A DNA stretch of 64,000 nt from positions 1,935,001 to 1,999,000 of the forward strand of contig NZ_CP060204.1 in NCBI RefSeq assembly GCF_014250475.1. The letters are read 5' to 3'. Below are positions 25,558 to 34,480 of the stretch, one piece after another. Origin of the DNA: Selenomonas timonae. GTDB lineage: Bacteria; Bacillota; Negativicutes; Selenomonadales; Selenomonadaceae. The position numbers were made by a program, and so were the translations under genes. The notes under the pieces were generated by a model. That model was not told where the DNA came from. It did not search any database and saw only the letters and a program-made list of their open reading frames with translations. Within the stretch, counting starts at the first letter, position 1, and every line of letters starts with the position of its first letter.

Positions 25558-26001
25558 ATGAAAATCTCTGCAAAAGGTCGCTACGGAATCGCGGCCATGG
25601 TATTTCTCGCACGCAACTACGATGCGTCCTCCCCCATCACGATCATCAGTATATCGGATCATCTGGGTATCTCAAAGATCTACCTTGAGCAGGTCTTTTC
25701 CCTGCTCAAGCGCAGCAAGCTCGTCAACTCAATCAAAGGCTCTCAGGGCGGCTATCAGCTCTCGCGTCATCCGCGCGAGATCACGGCATACGACGTTCTC
25801 TCCTCCATCGAAATCTCTCTCATCGAAAAGACCGGATTGGCTTCTGAGAAAATGGATCAGCTGAATCATGTTCTCTCGCGCAATGTCTTCGATGTGTTGG
25901 ATAAGAGCATATACGAGACACTGAACGCGATCACATTGGAGGAACTCCTTACCGCTCTGAACCACGAGGAGAGCAGCGAAAACCTCATGTACTTTATCTG
26001 A
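25558..26001 (+). CDS. Rrf2 family transcriptional regulator (CymR-like, no cysteines)
   Basis: A 147-residue Rrf2 regulator. It opens MKISAKGRYGIAAMVFLAR; the winged helix contains ISKIYLEQVFSLLKRSKLV and GSQGGYQLSR, both diagnostic. No cysteine occurs in the whole protein, so it cannot hold the Fe-S cluster of IscR or NsrR. That resembles CymR, which senses cysteine synthesis through CysK. No iron-sulfur or cysteine genes are adjacent, so targets are unknown. Its 3' end overlaps the convergent DUF445 gene by 8 bp. Confidence 0.88.
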   Translation: MKISAKGRYGIAAMVFLARNYDASSPITIISISDHLGISKIYLEQVFSLLKRSKLVNSIKGSQGGYQLSRHPREITAYDVLSSIEISLIEKTGLASEKMDQLNHVLSRNVFDVLDKSIYETLNAITLEELLTALNHEESSENLMYFI

Positions 26002-27283
26002 GAATGTTCATGCAGACAAAGAGCAAAAGTCCGATACATCCACCCACGAGAGAGCCGTTGACGCGAATCCAAAGAAGATCCTCCTCCACCTTGTCGTAGA
26101 TGAGATGATTGAGCTCATCGTCTGTGAGACGGGACAACACGTTATTGACAATGACACCAACGAGGGTCTGCGCGTGGAGCGCAGAGCGCGCCAAGAGATC
26201 ATAGAGTACCTTGGCGATGATCTTCTGCAGCTCCGTCCGCTCCTCCACGAGGAAGAGCATGTGCTGATATTCGAGGTGAAGGATGTTCTGCAGTTGTGTG
26301 TAAAAGGCGGGCATATGCTCCTCGATTGGATCGACCGCCCGATTCAAATCCATCTGAAAGTGCCTGCGCATCCCCTGAAAGAGTCGCGCGAGCGTTTCGT
26401 CAATCGGAAGCTCCTGTGCCAGTCGCTCCTGCAGTTCGCGGGCAAGGTGCAACAGTTCATCATCCTGACGCAGGTCTGATATGCAATCGTGGAGAAGTGC
26501 CACGGCATTTTTCTGCAGGGGTGAGCCATCTCGCCCAAGCTCCTCCAGAACATTGCAGGTATGTCGCTGGATCAGCTCTGCTCCCTCGTCGAGGTTGACC
26601 GTATTCGTCACCTCAAGCAGACGTGATAAGAAGCCATCGCCGATCTTCTCGCGCTCGAGCTCTGCCAATGTCTCCCGAATCGAATGACGCGTTTCCTCCG
26701 CAGATACCTCTCGTGCAAGAAGCTGCGCGATCCGTGAGAGCGCCTGCCGATCCCATCCATTCTCTGCAGACAGCGTATCAAATCGGCGCATCGACTCCGA
26801 CGGATCTTCACGCAGAATCAAAGCCTTGAAGCGCTCCGATAAATAGGCAATCGCTTTCTTATTGTTCTTCCGTAGAAATGAGGCGCGGATAAAATGCATG
26901 ACTGTTCCTGTCAGCTGCTCCTCGGTTTCTTTTTTATGCAGAAATTCCTGCAGCATCGGGAGCAGATGAATCTTTTCGATGTGGCGGAAAATCTTGCGCC
27001 GCGAGAAGAACTCCTTCTGCACCATGACAACGATTGCATGGATGAAGCTGTCCCGCCTGCGCGGCAGGATTGCCGTGTGATACGGAAATCCGAGGGGCTT
27101 GCGAAAGAGCGCCGTGACGGCAAACCAGTCTGCAACGCCGCCGACCAGAGCCGCCTCACTGACCATGAGCAGCCCCTCCGTCCAAAGCGTCTGCGGGAAA
27201 TGCAGATGCAGGCCGAGGGAGAGCAGAAAGAACAGAAAGGAGCCCAAAAGAGCCGTATCGGCCTTGTTCCATGTGCGCGTCAC
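25994..27283 (-). CDS. DUF445 family membrane protein, second of a tandem pair
   Basis: A protein of about 429 residues. Hydrophobic segments near the N-terminus (LLGSFLFFLLSLGLHL, then a region with AALVGGVADWFAVTALF) mark DUF445. A long, helical, charged middle leads to a C-terminal membrane segment GSLVGGCIGLLLFVCMNIL. The family has no firm function. The frame opens at a GTG at 27292. I prefer the GTG at 27283, which overlaps the stop of the preceding paralogue as GTGA and has AAAGGA at better spacing. It is probably translationally coupled to that gene. Confidence 0.82.
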   Translation of the reverse strand: MTRTWNKADTALLGSFLFFLLSLGLHLHFPQTLWTEGLLMVSEAALVGGVADWFAVTALFRKPLGFPYHTAILPRRRDSFIHAIVVMVQKEFFSRRKIFRHIEKIHLLPMLQEFLHKKETEEQLTGTVMHFIRASFLRKNNKKAIAYLSERFKALILREDPSESMRRFDTLSAENGWDRQALSRIAQLLAREVSAEETRHSIRETLAELEREKIGDGFLSRLLEVTNTVNLDEGAELIQRHTCNVLEELGRDGSPLQKNAVALLHDCISDLRQDDELLHLARELQERLAQELPIDETLARLFQGMRRHFQMDLNRAVDPIEEHMPAFYTQLQNILHLEYQHMLFLVEERTELQKIIAKVLYDLLARSALHAQTLVGVIVNNVLSRLTDDELNHLIYDKVEEDLLWIRVNGSLVGGCIGLLLFVCMNILR

Positions 27284-28509
27284 AGTCCCCACATCCTTTC
27301 TGCAAATGTCACAATGAGCGACAGCCCCATACCGACGAATGCACCGACGATGGCGCCGTTCACGCGGATCATCTGCAGATCAGTATGCACCTTCCCTTCG
27401 ACGAAGGTGATGAGCTCATCATCCGACTTCTGATTCAGATACTCCCGCACAAAGTCCGCAATCATCGCGTGATGCTTTTCCACCTCTCCGGCAGCGAGAT
27501 CCTTCATCCAGCGATCTGCACGATGCTGCCACGCCTCCGAATGGACAAAGATGTCTATTTTTTCATTGAGGAGCTCCTTGACATATGGAATCCAGAAGGG
27601 ATGATTCCCTTTCATGCGATGTTCGATAAAGTCGGTGAGAATGGTCTCAATCTCGAGCTGCTCGATCACGTGAATCTTGTACCGATGAAGCTCCTCATAC
27701 AGCTTCGGATTCGCGCGCAGCCCGGTCACAAAGGAGACCAGTGCCTGAACTCCATCCCGATGGCGGCGGTCATCCAACGCCGTTGCACAGGTCAGAATCT
27801 CCTCCAAGCGTACGGTCAGCCACTCCGCAATCATTGCATCGTCGAAAAAGGACAGGACAAAGGCACGTATCATCCCATCGCGTTCATATTCCGTGCGTAT
27901 GGATGCGATGTTCTCATGGAGCATATCCTGAAAGACCTGCGTCCGCACGAGCCGCAGCCCCATGCGGATCAGCATATTGAAAATGCGATCTGCATGGGGC
28001 TCTTCTGTCAGCACGTCAAGGAGCTCTGCAAAGCTCTCCTCCAAAGGAAGTGCATGGAGTGCCTGAATCACGTATGGAGTCAGTTCCTTTGCGATGCTGC
28101 GACTGTCCACATCCGAGGAAACATGGCGGAGAATGTCCACTGCAGCCTCGACGAGGCGCTCACGTCCACCGCGATGCTGCAAATACTCTACGAGGAGCGC
28201 CCCGATTTTCTCGCGCTCAACAACATCCATGATATTCTCTTTGCTGAGCAGATCATCGGCAGAGAAGCACACGAGGGACTCCATGATGCGGACGCGGTTG
28301 CGCCGAAGGATATCCGTCCGATGGGAGATGCCGAGCGGGCGCCCGAAGATTGCCTTGACCGCAAACCAATCCGCCAGTCCGCCGATCGTCGCCGCCAGAA
28401 ATCCGTGATGAATGGTTGTCAGTGCGAGCGAGCCTCCCTGCCCTGCCGTCCCGATGGCACCGATGACACTCAGCGCAAGCGCAAGATTTGCCTGATTTTC
28501 CTTCTGCAA
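27280..28509 (-). CDS. DUF445 family membrane protein, first of a tandem pair
   Basis: A 409-residue DUF445 protein, paralogous to the gene directly downstream. The N-terminal membrane region includes AATIGGLADWFAVKAIFGRPLG, matching the GGVADWFAVTALFRKPLG of its neighbour. The C-terminus has VNGAIVGAFVGMGLSLIVTF. The start is a TTG whose ribosome-binding site GAGG overlaps the galU stop. The order galU-DUF445-DUF445 suggests an envelope-related role, which is inference only. Confidence 0.82.
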   Translation of the reverse strand: MQKENQANLALALSVIGAIGTAGQGGSLALTTIHHGFLAATIGGLADWFAVKAIFGRPLGISHRTDILRRNRVRIMESLVCFSADDLLSKENIMDVVEREKIGALLVEYLQHRGGRERLVEAAVDILRHVSSDVDSRSIAKELTPYVIQALHALPLEESFAELLDVLTEEPHADRIFNMLIRMGLRLVRTQVFQDMLHENIASIRTEYERDGMIRAFVLSFFDDAMIAEWLTVRLEEILTCATALDDRRHRDGVQALVSFVTGLRANPKLYEELHRYKIHVIEQLEIETILTDFIEHRMKGNHPFWIPYVKELLNEKIDIFVHSEAWQHRADRWMKDLAAGEVEKHHAMIADFVREYLNQKSDDELITFVEGKVHTDLQMIRVNGAIVGAFVGMGLSLIVTFAERMWGL

Positions 28510-28519
28510 ACCAATCGCC

Positions 28520-29404
28520 TCACAGTGTCTTTACGAGATCTTGCAGATAAGACTTAAAATCCGCACCGAGATCTTCGCGGCGCAGTGCAAATTCAACGGT
28601 CGCCTGCAAAAACCCCAGCTTATCTCCGAGATCGTAGCGCTTCCCTTTGAAATCGTAGGCATAGACGGCTTCTCGCTGCGCCAGCACCTTGAGCGCATCC
28701 GTCAGCTGGATCTCCCCGCCCTTGCCCGGCTTCGTTTCGCCGAGAATAGAAAATATCTCCGGGCTGATGATATAGCGCCCAAGCACAGCCATGCGGCTTG
28801 GCGCCTCCTCCAAAGACGGTTTCTCCACCATGTCGGAAACGCGCATGAGGCGCGGATTCTCCAAAGTCTCCCCCGCAACAATACCATATGATGAGACCTG
28901 CTCATCCGAAACCACCTGACAGCCCAGAACAGAGCCGCAGGTCTCCTCATATACATCAATCAGCTGTCCCAGAGCCGAACGCTCGGGATGGTAGACAACA
29001 TCATCACCGAGCAGGACAGCAAAAGGCTCATGCCCAACAAAACTACGCGCGCAGAGGATGGCGTCGCCCAATCCGCGCATATATTTCTGCCGTACATAGT
29101 GAACGTTCACATCGGTGGTCTCGCGAACGAGGTTCAACAGATCATCTTTTCCCTTGCGCGCCAGCTCGTGCTCGAGTGCAGGCGCGGAGTCGAAGTGATC
29201 CTCGATGGCACGCTTTCCATGACCACTGATGATGAGGATGTCCTCGATACCGCTCGCGAGTGCCTCCTCCACAATGTACTGGATGGTCGGCTTGTCTACA
29301 ATGGGCAGCATTTCCTTCGGCGTTGCCTTCGTCGCAGGGAGGAACCGCGTTCCGTAGCCTGCGGCGGGAATAACGGCTTTGCGTATGCGCTGTTTCTCTT
29401 TCAT
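28520..29404 (-). CDS. galU: UTP-glucose-1-phosphate uridylyltransferase GalU
   Basis: A 294-residue GalU making UDP-glucose for envelope polysaccharides. The nucleotide-binding start is AVIPAAGYGTRFLPATKA, followed by KEMLPIVDKPTIQYIVEEA. Further family stretches are LGDDVVY, MVEKPSLEEAPS and GRYIISPEIF. The frame extends to 29470, but the ATG at 29404 has GGAG at 8 nt and matches homologues. A dispersed repeat (copy B) lies upstream, and two DUF445 genes follow. Confidence 0.94.
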   Translation of the reverse strand: MKEKQRIRKAVIPAAGYGTRFLPATKATPKEMLPIVDKPTIQYIVEEALASGIEDILIISGHGKRAIEDHFDSAPALEHELARKGKDDLLNLVRETTDVNVHYVRQKYMRGLGDAILCARSFVGHEPFAVLLGDDVVYHPERSALGQLIDVYEETCGSVLGCQVVSDEQVSSYGIVAGETLENPRLMRVSDMVEKPSLEEAPSRMAVLGRYIISPEIFSILGETKPGKGGEIQLTDALKVLAQREAVYAYDFKGKRYDLGDKLGFLQATVEFALRREDLGADFKSYLQDLVKTL

Positions 29405-29490
29405 CTTATCTGCTCCATTCATTATGTAAATAGAGCGCGAGGCGCACAGCTCCCCGCGCTTTTCATGCAAATTTTCAATTAGGGTTTTAA

Positions 29491-29652
29491 GAAAGCACTA
29501 ATAAATTCAGCACCGCCATCTTAGCCCATCTTTTTTACCCGCACTTCATCGGCAAATCCTCCACATAGCCCTCGCTATGCGTCAGGTTTGCCTCCTAGTT
29601 CGGACGAAAAAATCTACGCCAATCTGACAGACTTCATTTTATCAACGATTCC
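29491..29652 (-). repeat. Dispersed MITE-like repeat, copy B
   Basis: About 162 bp matching copy A (4067-4227) on the other strand. The minus-strand left end GGAATCGTTGATAAAAT and the complement of its right end, GAAAGCACTAATAAATT, are imperfect inverted repeats. The CATAGC/GCTATG hairpin is kept at 29564-29579. Both ends are flanked by TTAA. The element overlaps the last three codons and the stop of the dehydrogenase gene and lies in the same orientation as the genes around it. Confidence 0.75.
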
Positions 29653-30709
29653 TTAATATCTCAAGGACGGCGTCGCCGATCTCCGCGGTCTTGGCATGCC
29701 CGCCAAGGTCGGGCGTCAATGTCCTTCGCTCCACGAGCAGTGTCTCAATCGCAGTGAGCAGACGCTCTGCCCATACTGGCTCTCCAAGGAATTCCAACAT
29801 CTGACTGACCGACCATATGGATGCCAGTGGGTTTGCAATCCCCTGTCCCGCAATATCCGGCGCACTTCCGTGGATCGGCTCGAACATCGACGGATACTTC
29901 CGTTCGGGATTGAGATTCGCACCAGCTGCGAGTCCCATGCCGCCTGCAATCGCCGCACCGAGATCCGTCAGGATGTCGCCAAAGAGATTGCTTGTCACGA
30001 CAATCTCGAAGCGCCCCGGATCTTTGACAAAGAACATACTCGCCGCATCGACAAGAAGACTGTGTATCTCAACATCGGGATACTCTTTGCCAATCTCCGC
30101 GAAAATTTCATCCCAGAACACCATGGAGTAACGGAGTGCATTCCCCTTGGAGATCGAGGTAAGCGAGCGTTTTTCACGACGTGCAAGCTCGTAGGCATAA
30201 CGTATGACACGTTCGCAGCCATGACGTGAGAAGACGCTCGTCTGCAGTGCCACCTCACGCTCCGTTCCCGTGTAGAGGTGTGCGCCAACATTCGCATACT
30301 CCCCCTCGCTGTTCTCGCGCACAACAATCATATTAATGTCATCCGCTGAGACATCGGCAAGCGGACACGGAGCTCCCTTCAGGAGACGTACGGGACGAAG
30401 GTTGATGTATTCATCGAATCCACGGCGAATCCGAAGTAGGAGATCCCCTAGGGATATGTGATCCGGTACCCCGGGGTAGCCAACGGCTCCAAGATAGATG
30501 GCATCAAAATCCTTGAGGCGATCCAGACCATCCTCCGGCATCATTTCTCCCGTCTTCAGATAGTATTCACAGCCCCACGGGAAATCCTCAAAGGAAACGG
30601 AGAATCCCCCATCCATCTGAGCGATGCCGGAAAATACCTTCTTCCCTTCAGCAATGACCTCGGGGCCTATGCCATCCCCCGCAATGACTGCGATATCAAA
30701 GTACTTCAT
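29642..30709 (-). CDS. Tartrate/D-malate dehydrogenase-type beta-decarboxylating dehydrogenase
   Basis: A 355-residue member of the isocitrate/isopropylmalate dehydrogenase family. The start DIAVIAGDGIGPEVIAEGKK is followed by PWGCEYYLKTGEMMPEDGLD, the stretch that marks the tartrate dehydrogenase/DmlA group rather than LeuB. The motif SNLFGDILTDLGAAIAGGMG carries metal-binding aspartates, and MFEPIHGSAPDIAG binds NAD. The likely reaction is NAD- and metal-dependent oxidation of D-malate or tartrate. LeuB is the main alternative but no leuACD genes are near. The last codons fall inside repeat copy B. Confidence 0.85.
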   Translation of the reverse strand: MKYFDIAVIAGDGIGPEVIAEGKKVFSGIAQMDGGFSVSFEDFPWGCEYYLKTGEMMPEDGLDRLKDFDAIYLGAVGYPGVPDHISLGDLLLRIRRGFDEYINLRPVRLLKGAPCPLADVSADDINMIVVRENSEGEYANVGAHLYTGTEREVALQTSVFSRHGCERVIRYAYELARREKRSLTSISKGNALRYSMVFWDEIFAEIGKEYPDVEIHSLLVDAASMFFVKDPGRFEIVVTSNLFGDILTDLGAAIAGGMGLAAGANLNPERKYPSMFEPIHGSAPDIAGQGIANPLASIWSVSQMLEFLGEPVWAERLLTAIETLLVERRTLTPDLGGHAKTAEIGDAVLEILRNR

Positions 30710-30743
30710 GGATTTCCCTCCCGATCAATTTCCATAAAATTGA

Positions 30744-31946
30744 TTAGAACGCGTCCGCAATCGTCTTGATCAGCAGAGCTTCCTGCTGGCGCGGCAGCCC
30801 ACTCTGATGCAGTGCACGTCCGAAACCAATGAGGAAGTCGATCTTCTGAAGCCGCGTCAGCGTTGTATTCTCACGCAGCACCTTCGTAATCGCCCGCATT
30901 CCCGCAACGCTCGGATCCCGCTGCAGCTGAACCTCCATCGCAAGCTGACCTGCAAGGATGTGGCGGCGTACCTCATCCGAAATACCCGCGAGATCTTCCT
31001 CCGAGTTCTGAGGAATCTGTCTTGGTGCCAGCTCCGGAATCCCATCGGGACGCACAGAGTGCTCCACGGCAGGTGTGTGATCCTTTACGGGGGCGACGGC
31101 AGGACGCTGTGCATTTGTACTGTCCAGAGCCTCGAAGCGCTCCGGCTGTTTCGCTGCAGCCCCGTTCTCGGCGGGAGGTGTCAGAGAGAATTCCCTATGA
31201 GGAAGCTGTGGATAGCGCTGACGCTCGGGACGCTGTTCTGCCTCGGACGCAGAGACAGGGGGGCTTGTCGGCAATACAGAGACATTCTGCCCTGTCTTTT
31301 CTGCCTGCCGCTCCATGACGGGAGGCGGCGCAATCGGCTGTACGGCGGCAGAGTCTTGCCGCATCGCATGCTGCCCCGATGCAGGCGGCACATTCGTCTG
31401 CAGAGGCACGGATGCATCTGCTGCGTGGGGATTCATCACAGGTCGCTCACTGCTTGGGACAAGCAGTCTTTTCGGCTTTGGCGGCGGCGTCGGACGATTC
31501 ATATTCACGTCCCCAACCAGCTCCTGCACAGGGCGCCCTTCTTTTGCCGCCAGCTTCTCCTCGCGTTTGATGTCCTCCGCCGTAATGATGACAGGCTTCG
31601 CCTTTTGTGCGGAAAGGCTGAAGGACGGATCCCCATTTCGTGCGGCAAGACGTGCATCTACGCTGTCCCAACGAAGGCGTGCCGGCTGGGATGCCGCTTT
31701 TGCCACAGGCGGTGCCATCGCGGCAGTCACCGATTCTTTCTTCTGCGCCGATATGGATGCTTCATAGCGATTCGGAGCCGCGGTCTCCTCGACCGCAGGC
31801 TTTTGTGCAGGATCTGTCACCAATCGATTGGCGTGAAATAGTTCCTGCGAATCCACAGTACCCGGTGTAGCAGCATATGCCGTACCCGATGAGAGCGTAA
31901 GAAGCACCGCAGCGGTGAGCATTGTTCTCTTCGATGACATCTTCAT
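30744..31946 (-). CDS. Exported proline-rich protein of unknown function
   Basis: A 400-residue protein I do not recognise. A signal peptide (about residues 1-25, cut after AYA) is followed by some 290 residues rich in Pro, Ala, Gln and Glu, with short PPP and APPP runs, probably disordered. A compact helical segment closes the protein (about 315-400), including DEVRRHILAGQLAMEVQLQ and LQKIDFLIGFGRALHQSG. There is no cysteine and no lipobox. It may span the periplasm or bind the cell wall, which is inference. The ribosome-binding site AAGGAG is good; the upstream neighbour is another exported protein gene 43 bp away. Confidence 0.75.
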   Translation of the reverse strand: MKMSSKRTMLTAAVLLTLSSGTAYAATPGTVDSQELFHANRLVTDPAQKPAVEETAAPNRYEASISAQKKESVTAAMAPPVAKAASQPARLRWDSVDARLAARNGDPSFSLSAQKAKPVIITAEDIKREEKLAAKEGRPVQELVGDVNMNRPTPPPKPKRLLVPSSERPVMNPHAADASVPLQTNVPPASGQHAMRQDSAAVQPIAPPPVMERQAEKTGQNVSVLPTSPPVSASEAEQRPERQRYPQLPHREFSLTPPAENGAAAKQPERFEALDSTNAQRPAVAPVKDHTPAVEHSVRPDGIPELAPRQIPQNSEEDLAGISDEVRRHILAGQLAMEVQLQRDPSVAGMRAITKVLRENTTLTRLQKIDFLIGFGRALHQSGLPRQQEALLIKTIADAF

Positions 31947-31989
31947 TGATATTTCTCCTTCAATTCTCTCACTCTATGAAAGCAACTGC

Positions 31990-32637
31990 TTACTGCAGTG
32001 CCTGCATCGTACGTGCGCCCGCCAAAAAGGCAGAGACGGAGGAGGCACGCAGCTCCGGATTGTCGATGAGCTCGAGTCCATAACGCATACCGTTTGCACC
32101 GCGGAAGAAGAGCACCGCCATCTGGCTGTCCGCCTTTGCCGTTGCATCCGGTGTGCCATCGCCATCCTCATCAATCTCGATCTCCTTGGCAGTCGTTGCA
32201 AAGATCGCCTTGTTATCCTCTGTCAGATTGATGAGCATAATCCCTTCATATCCGTTGCTGCCCATAATCCCCTTGAGAAGCTCTACCGACTCCTCCGGGC
32301 TGATCGCATTAAGGTTAGGGACGCCGTCCTCCGGGAATGCATTCATGTGAATAACCCACGCGTGTTTGATATAGTAATCCTCGTTCTCGAAAATCAAAAC
32401 CTCACCTTCGTGCCCATCAAGCTCGACTGAGGGGATAACGAAAGCAGGTTGTTTGGGGCACATAATGCGATAGCCGTATGATCTACTCTCATATGCATAG
32501 GGCAGTTCGGAAGGCGCGGTCTCGCCTGCGCTCTCTTGAACAGCCTGCACCGTCTCTTCCGCAAAGGCATGAGGTACAGCAGAGAGAACTACCATGGCAC
32601 CAATGGCTGCGGCTATTTTTCGGTATCTCTTTATCAT
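31990..32637 (-). CDS. Exported protein of unknown function with a calcium-loop-like motif
   Basis: A 215-residue protein with a signal peptide ending about residue 26 (HAFA). A mature domain of mixed type begins YAYESRSYGYRIMCPKQP and continues through VELDGHEGEVLIFENED. At about residues 156-164 the sequence DEDGDGTPD resembles the Asp-rich calcium loops of thrombospondin type 3 repeats. The C-terminus FLAGARTMQAL is helical. I do not recognise the family. The start codon overlaps the stop of the CinA-like gene (ATGA), so it is co-translated with that gene despite being exported. Confidence 0.75.
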   Translation of the reverse strand: MIKRYRKIAAAIGAMVVLSAVPHAFAEETVQAVQESAGETAPSELPYAYESRSYGYRIMCPKQPAFVIPSVELDGHEGEVLIFENEDYYIKHAWVIHMNAFPEDGVPNLNAISPEESVELLKGIMGSNGYEGIMLINLTEDNKAIFATTAKEIEIDEDGDGTPDATAKADSQMAVLFFRGANGMRYGLELIDNPELRASSVSAFLAGARTMQALQ

Positions 32638-33125
32638 AGGAAACTCCTTATCAGATCGTGTATCATAGAAAGTGCTTTTTCGACAGCTGCACGCTTATTC
32701 TCTAGCCGTGTTCCGGAGAAATTGTTTTTTGCGACAATTGTATGCATTCGATCGGCTATGGCAATATAAACTAGACCGACCGGCTTTTCCTCCGATCCGC
32801 CGTCGGGGCCTGCAATGCCCGTAATGCCGACGCCAATATCAGTCTGCATGAGCTGTCGCACCCCCTCCGCCATCTCCCGTGCCGTCTCCTCAGAGACAGC
32901 ACCGTATTGTGAAAGAGTCTCCTCGGAAACACCAAGAACACGCGACTTCACATCATTTGAGTAGGAAACGACGCTGCCCATGACGTAGTAGGAGCTGCCT
33001 GGAATATCCGTCAGCGTACTCGTGAGGAGTCCTCCGGTACAGGACTCAGCACAGGCAATCGTAAGTCCGCGCGCGTATAGATCCCTCCCCAACTTATCAG
33101 AGAGCATTTCATATGCAGACTCCAT
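32634..33125 (-). CDS. CinA C-terminal domain protein, nicotinamide-nucleotide amidohydrolase (PncC type)
   Basis: A stand-alone CinA C-terminal domain of 163 residues. Hallmarks are TIACAESCTGGLLTSTLTD, YYVMGSVVSYSNDVKSRVLG and VGITGIAGPDGGSEEKPVG. PncC enzymes deamidate nicotinamide mononucleotide to nicotinate mononucleotide in NAD salvage. The start used is the ATG at 33125, which overlaps the rimO stop as TGATG, with GAGAGGG upstream; a TTG just before it is the alternative. The N-terminal CinA domain is absent, as in many stand-alone versions. Confidence 0.9.
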   Translation of the reverse strand: MESAYEMLSDKLGRDLYARGLTIACAESCTGGLLTSTLTDIPGSSYYVMGSVVSYSNDVKSRVLGVSEETLSQYGAVSEETAREMAEGVRQLMQTDIGVGITGIAGPDGGSEEKPVGLVYIAIADRMHTIVAKNNFSGTRLENKRAAVEKALSMIHDLIRSFL

Positions 33126-34453
33126 CAATGCACCCTCTCACCCACAATATCGTAGGTAAATCCCTGCAGCAGACGGACGCGGACAATCTCACCAACTTGG
33201 CTCTCGGCATCCCCCTCGATGTAGATTTGACCATCCACCTCGGGTGCCTCCCGATAAGAGCGTCCGACAGCGACCGCCTGCTGCTCCGCATCGCGCCCTT
33301 CGATCAGAACATCTATCTCCTGATCTTCAAGGCCGATATTGATCTCTTCGGAGATCTTGCTCTGCAGGCTCATGAGGTCATGATAACGCTCCTGCATGAC
33401 CTCCTCGGAGACCTTCTGCGCCATCGTGGCTGCAGGCGTATCCTCCTCCTCGGAGTAGGTAAAGATTCCCACCTTATCAAAGCGCTGCTCCTCCACAAAG
33501 GAGCGGAGTGCTTGATAGTGCGTGTCCGTCTCTCCGGGGAATCCGACAATGAACGTCGAGCGGATTGCAACGCCGGGGATGCGCTCACGCAGCTTTTTAA
33601 TCAGCTTCTCTACGCCCTCACGAGTATCGGGGCGATTCATTGAACGCAGCAATGCATTATGTGCGTGCTGCAGAGGGAGGTCGACGTATTTTACAACCTT
33701 GGGCTCGCTTGCAAACACTTCAATGAGCTCATCCGTGAAGTACTTTGGATAGCTGTAGAGCACGCGAATCCATGCAATTTTCTCAATCTTCGCCAGCTCC
33801 CGCAAAAGTGCAGGAAGCATCGGCTTTCGATAGCGATCGAGACCATAGTTTGCGCTGTCCTGCGCGATCAGGACGATCTCACGCACGCCACTCTCTGCGA
33901 GTCCACGTGCCTCTGAGAGAATATCCTCCATCTCCCTGCTGCGAAAGCTGCCACGAATGAGTGGAATCGCACAGAACGCACAGCGATGATCGCAGCCCTC
34001 GGCGATCTTGACATAGGCGGTATATTGGGGGGTCGTGCGCAGACGCGGCGTCTTGGCATCATAGATGGTCTCGTCCTTGCCTGAGATCAGAAGACGCCGC
34101 CCCTTCAGCGTCTCTTGGATGACCTCCATGATACGCCCCCATGCCCCTGTCCCAATGATGGCGTTCGCCTCTGGGATCTCATCGAGCAACTGCTGTCCAT
34201 AGCGCTGCCCGAGGCATCCTGCAACAATCAGGCTCCGACAGCGCCCCGTCTCCTTATAGTCCGCCATGCCAAGCACGGTTGTGATGGATTCTTCCTTCGC
34301 GGACTGGATGAAGGCGCAGGTGTTGACGATCAGGATATCCGCCTCCGCAGGCTCATTGGTGATCTCAATCCCGTGCTCCTGCATGATGCCGAGCATGACC
34401 TCCGTATCAACGAGATTCTTTGCACAACCGAGACTGATAAAACCTGCTTTCAC
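33125..34453 (-). CDS. rimO: Ribosomal protein S12 methylthiotransferase RimO
   Basis: A 442-residue radical SAM enzyme that methylthiolates an aspartate of ribosomal protein S12. The N-terminal UPF0004 domain supplies C10 (SLGCAKNLVDTE), C46 and C80 for one Fe-S cluster. The radical SAM domain has C154, C158 and C161 in EGCDHRCAFCAIP. A C-terminal TRAM domain (about 375-442) binds substrate. SLGCAKN at the start and LPLQHAHN in the middle favour RimO over MiaB. It overlaps the CinA-like gene. Confidence 0.93.
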   Translation of the reverse strand: MKAGFISLGCAKNLVDTEVMLGIMQEHGIEITNEPAEADILIVNTCAFIQSAKEESITTVLGMADYKETGRCRSLIVAGCLGQRYGQQLLDEIPEANAIIGTGAWGRIMEVIQETLKGRRLLISGKDETIYDAKTPRLRTTPQYTAYVKIAEGCDHRCAFCAIPLIRGSFRSREMEDILSEARGLAESGVREIVLIAQDSANYGLDRYRKPMLPALLRELAKIEKIAWIRVLYSYPKYFTDELIEVFASEPKVVKYVDLPLQHAHNALLRSMNRPDTREGVEKLIKKLRERIPGVAIRSTFIVGFPGETDTHYQALRSFVEEQRFDKVGIFTYSEEEDTPAATMAQKVSEEVMQERYHDLMSLQSKISEEINIGLEDQEIDVLIEGRDAEQQAVAVGRSYREAPEVDGQIYIEGDAESQVGEIVRVRLLQGFTYDIVGERVH

Positions 34454-34480
34454 TGATAAACTCTCCTCCGGCTTTCGTTA

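Noticed and set aside
30710-30743. Small hairpin (TCAATTT/AAATTGA) as a terminator
   Set aside because: The stem is short and AT-only and is not followed by a T run; it sits by the ribosome-binding site of the dehydrogenase gene.
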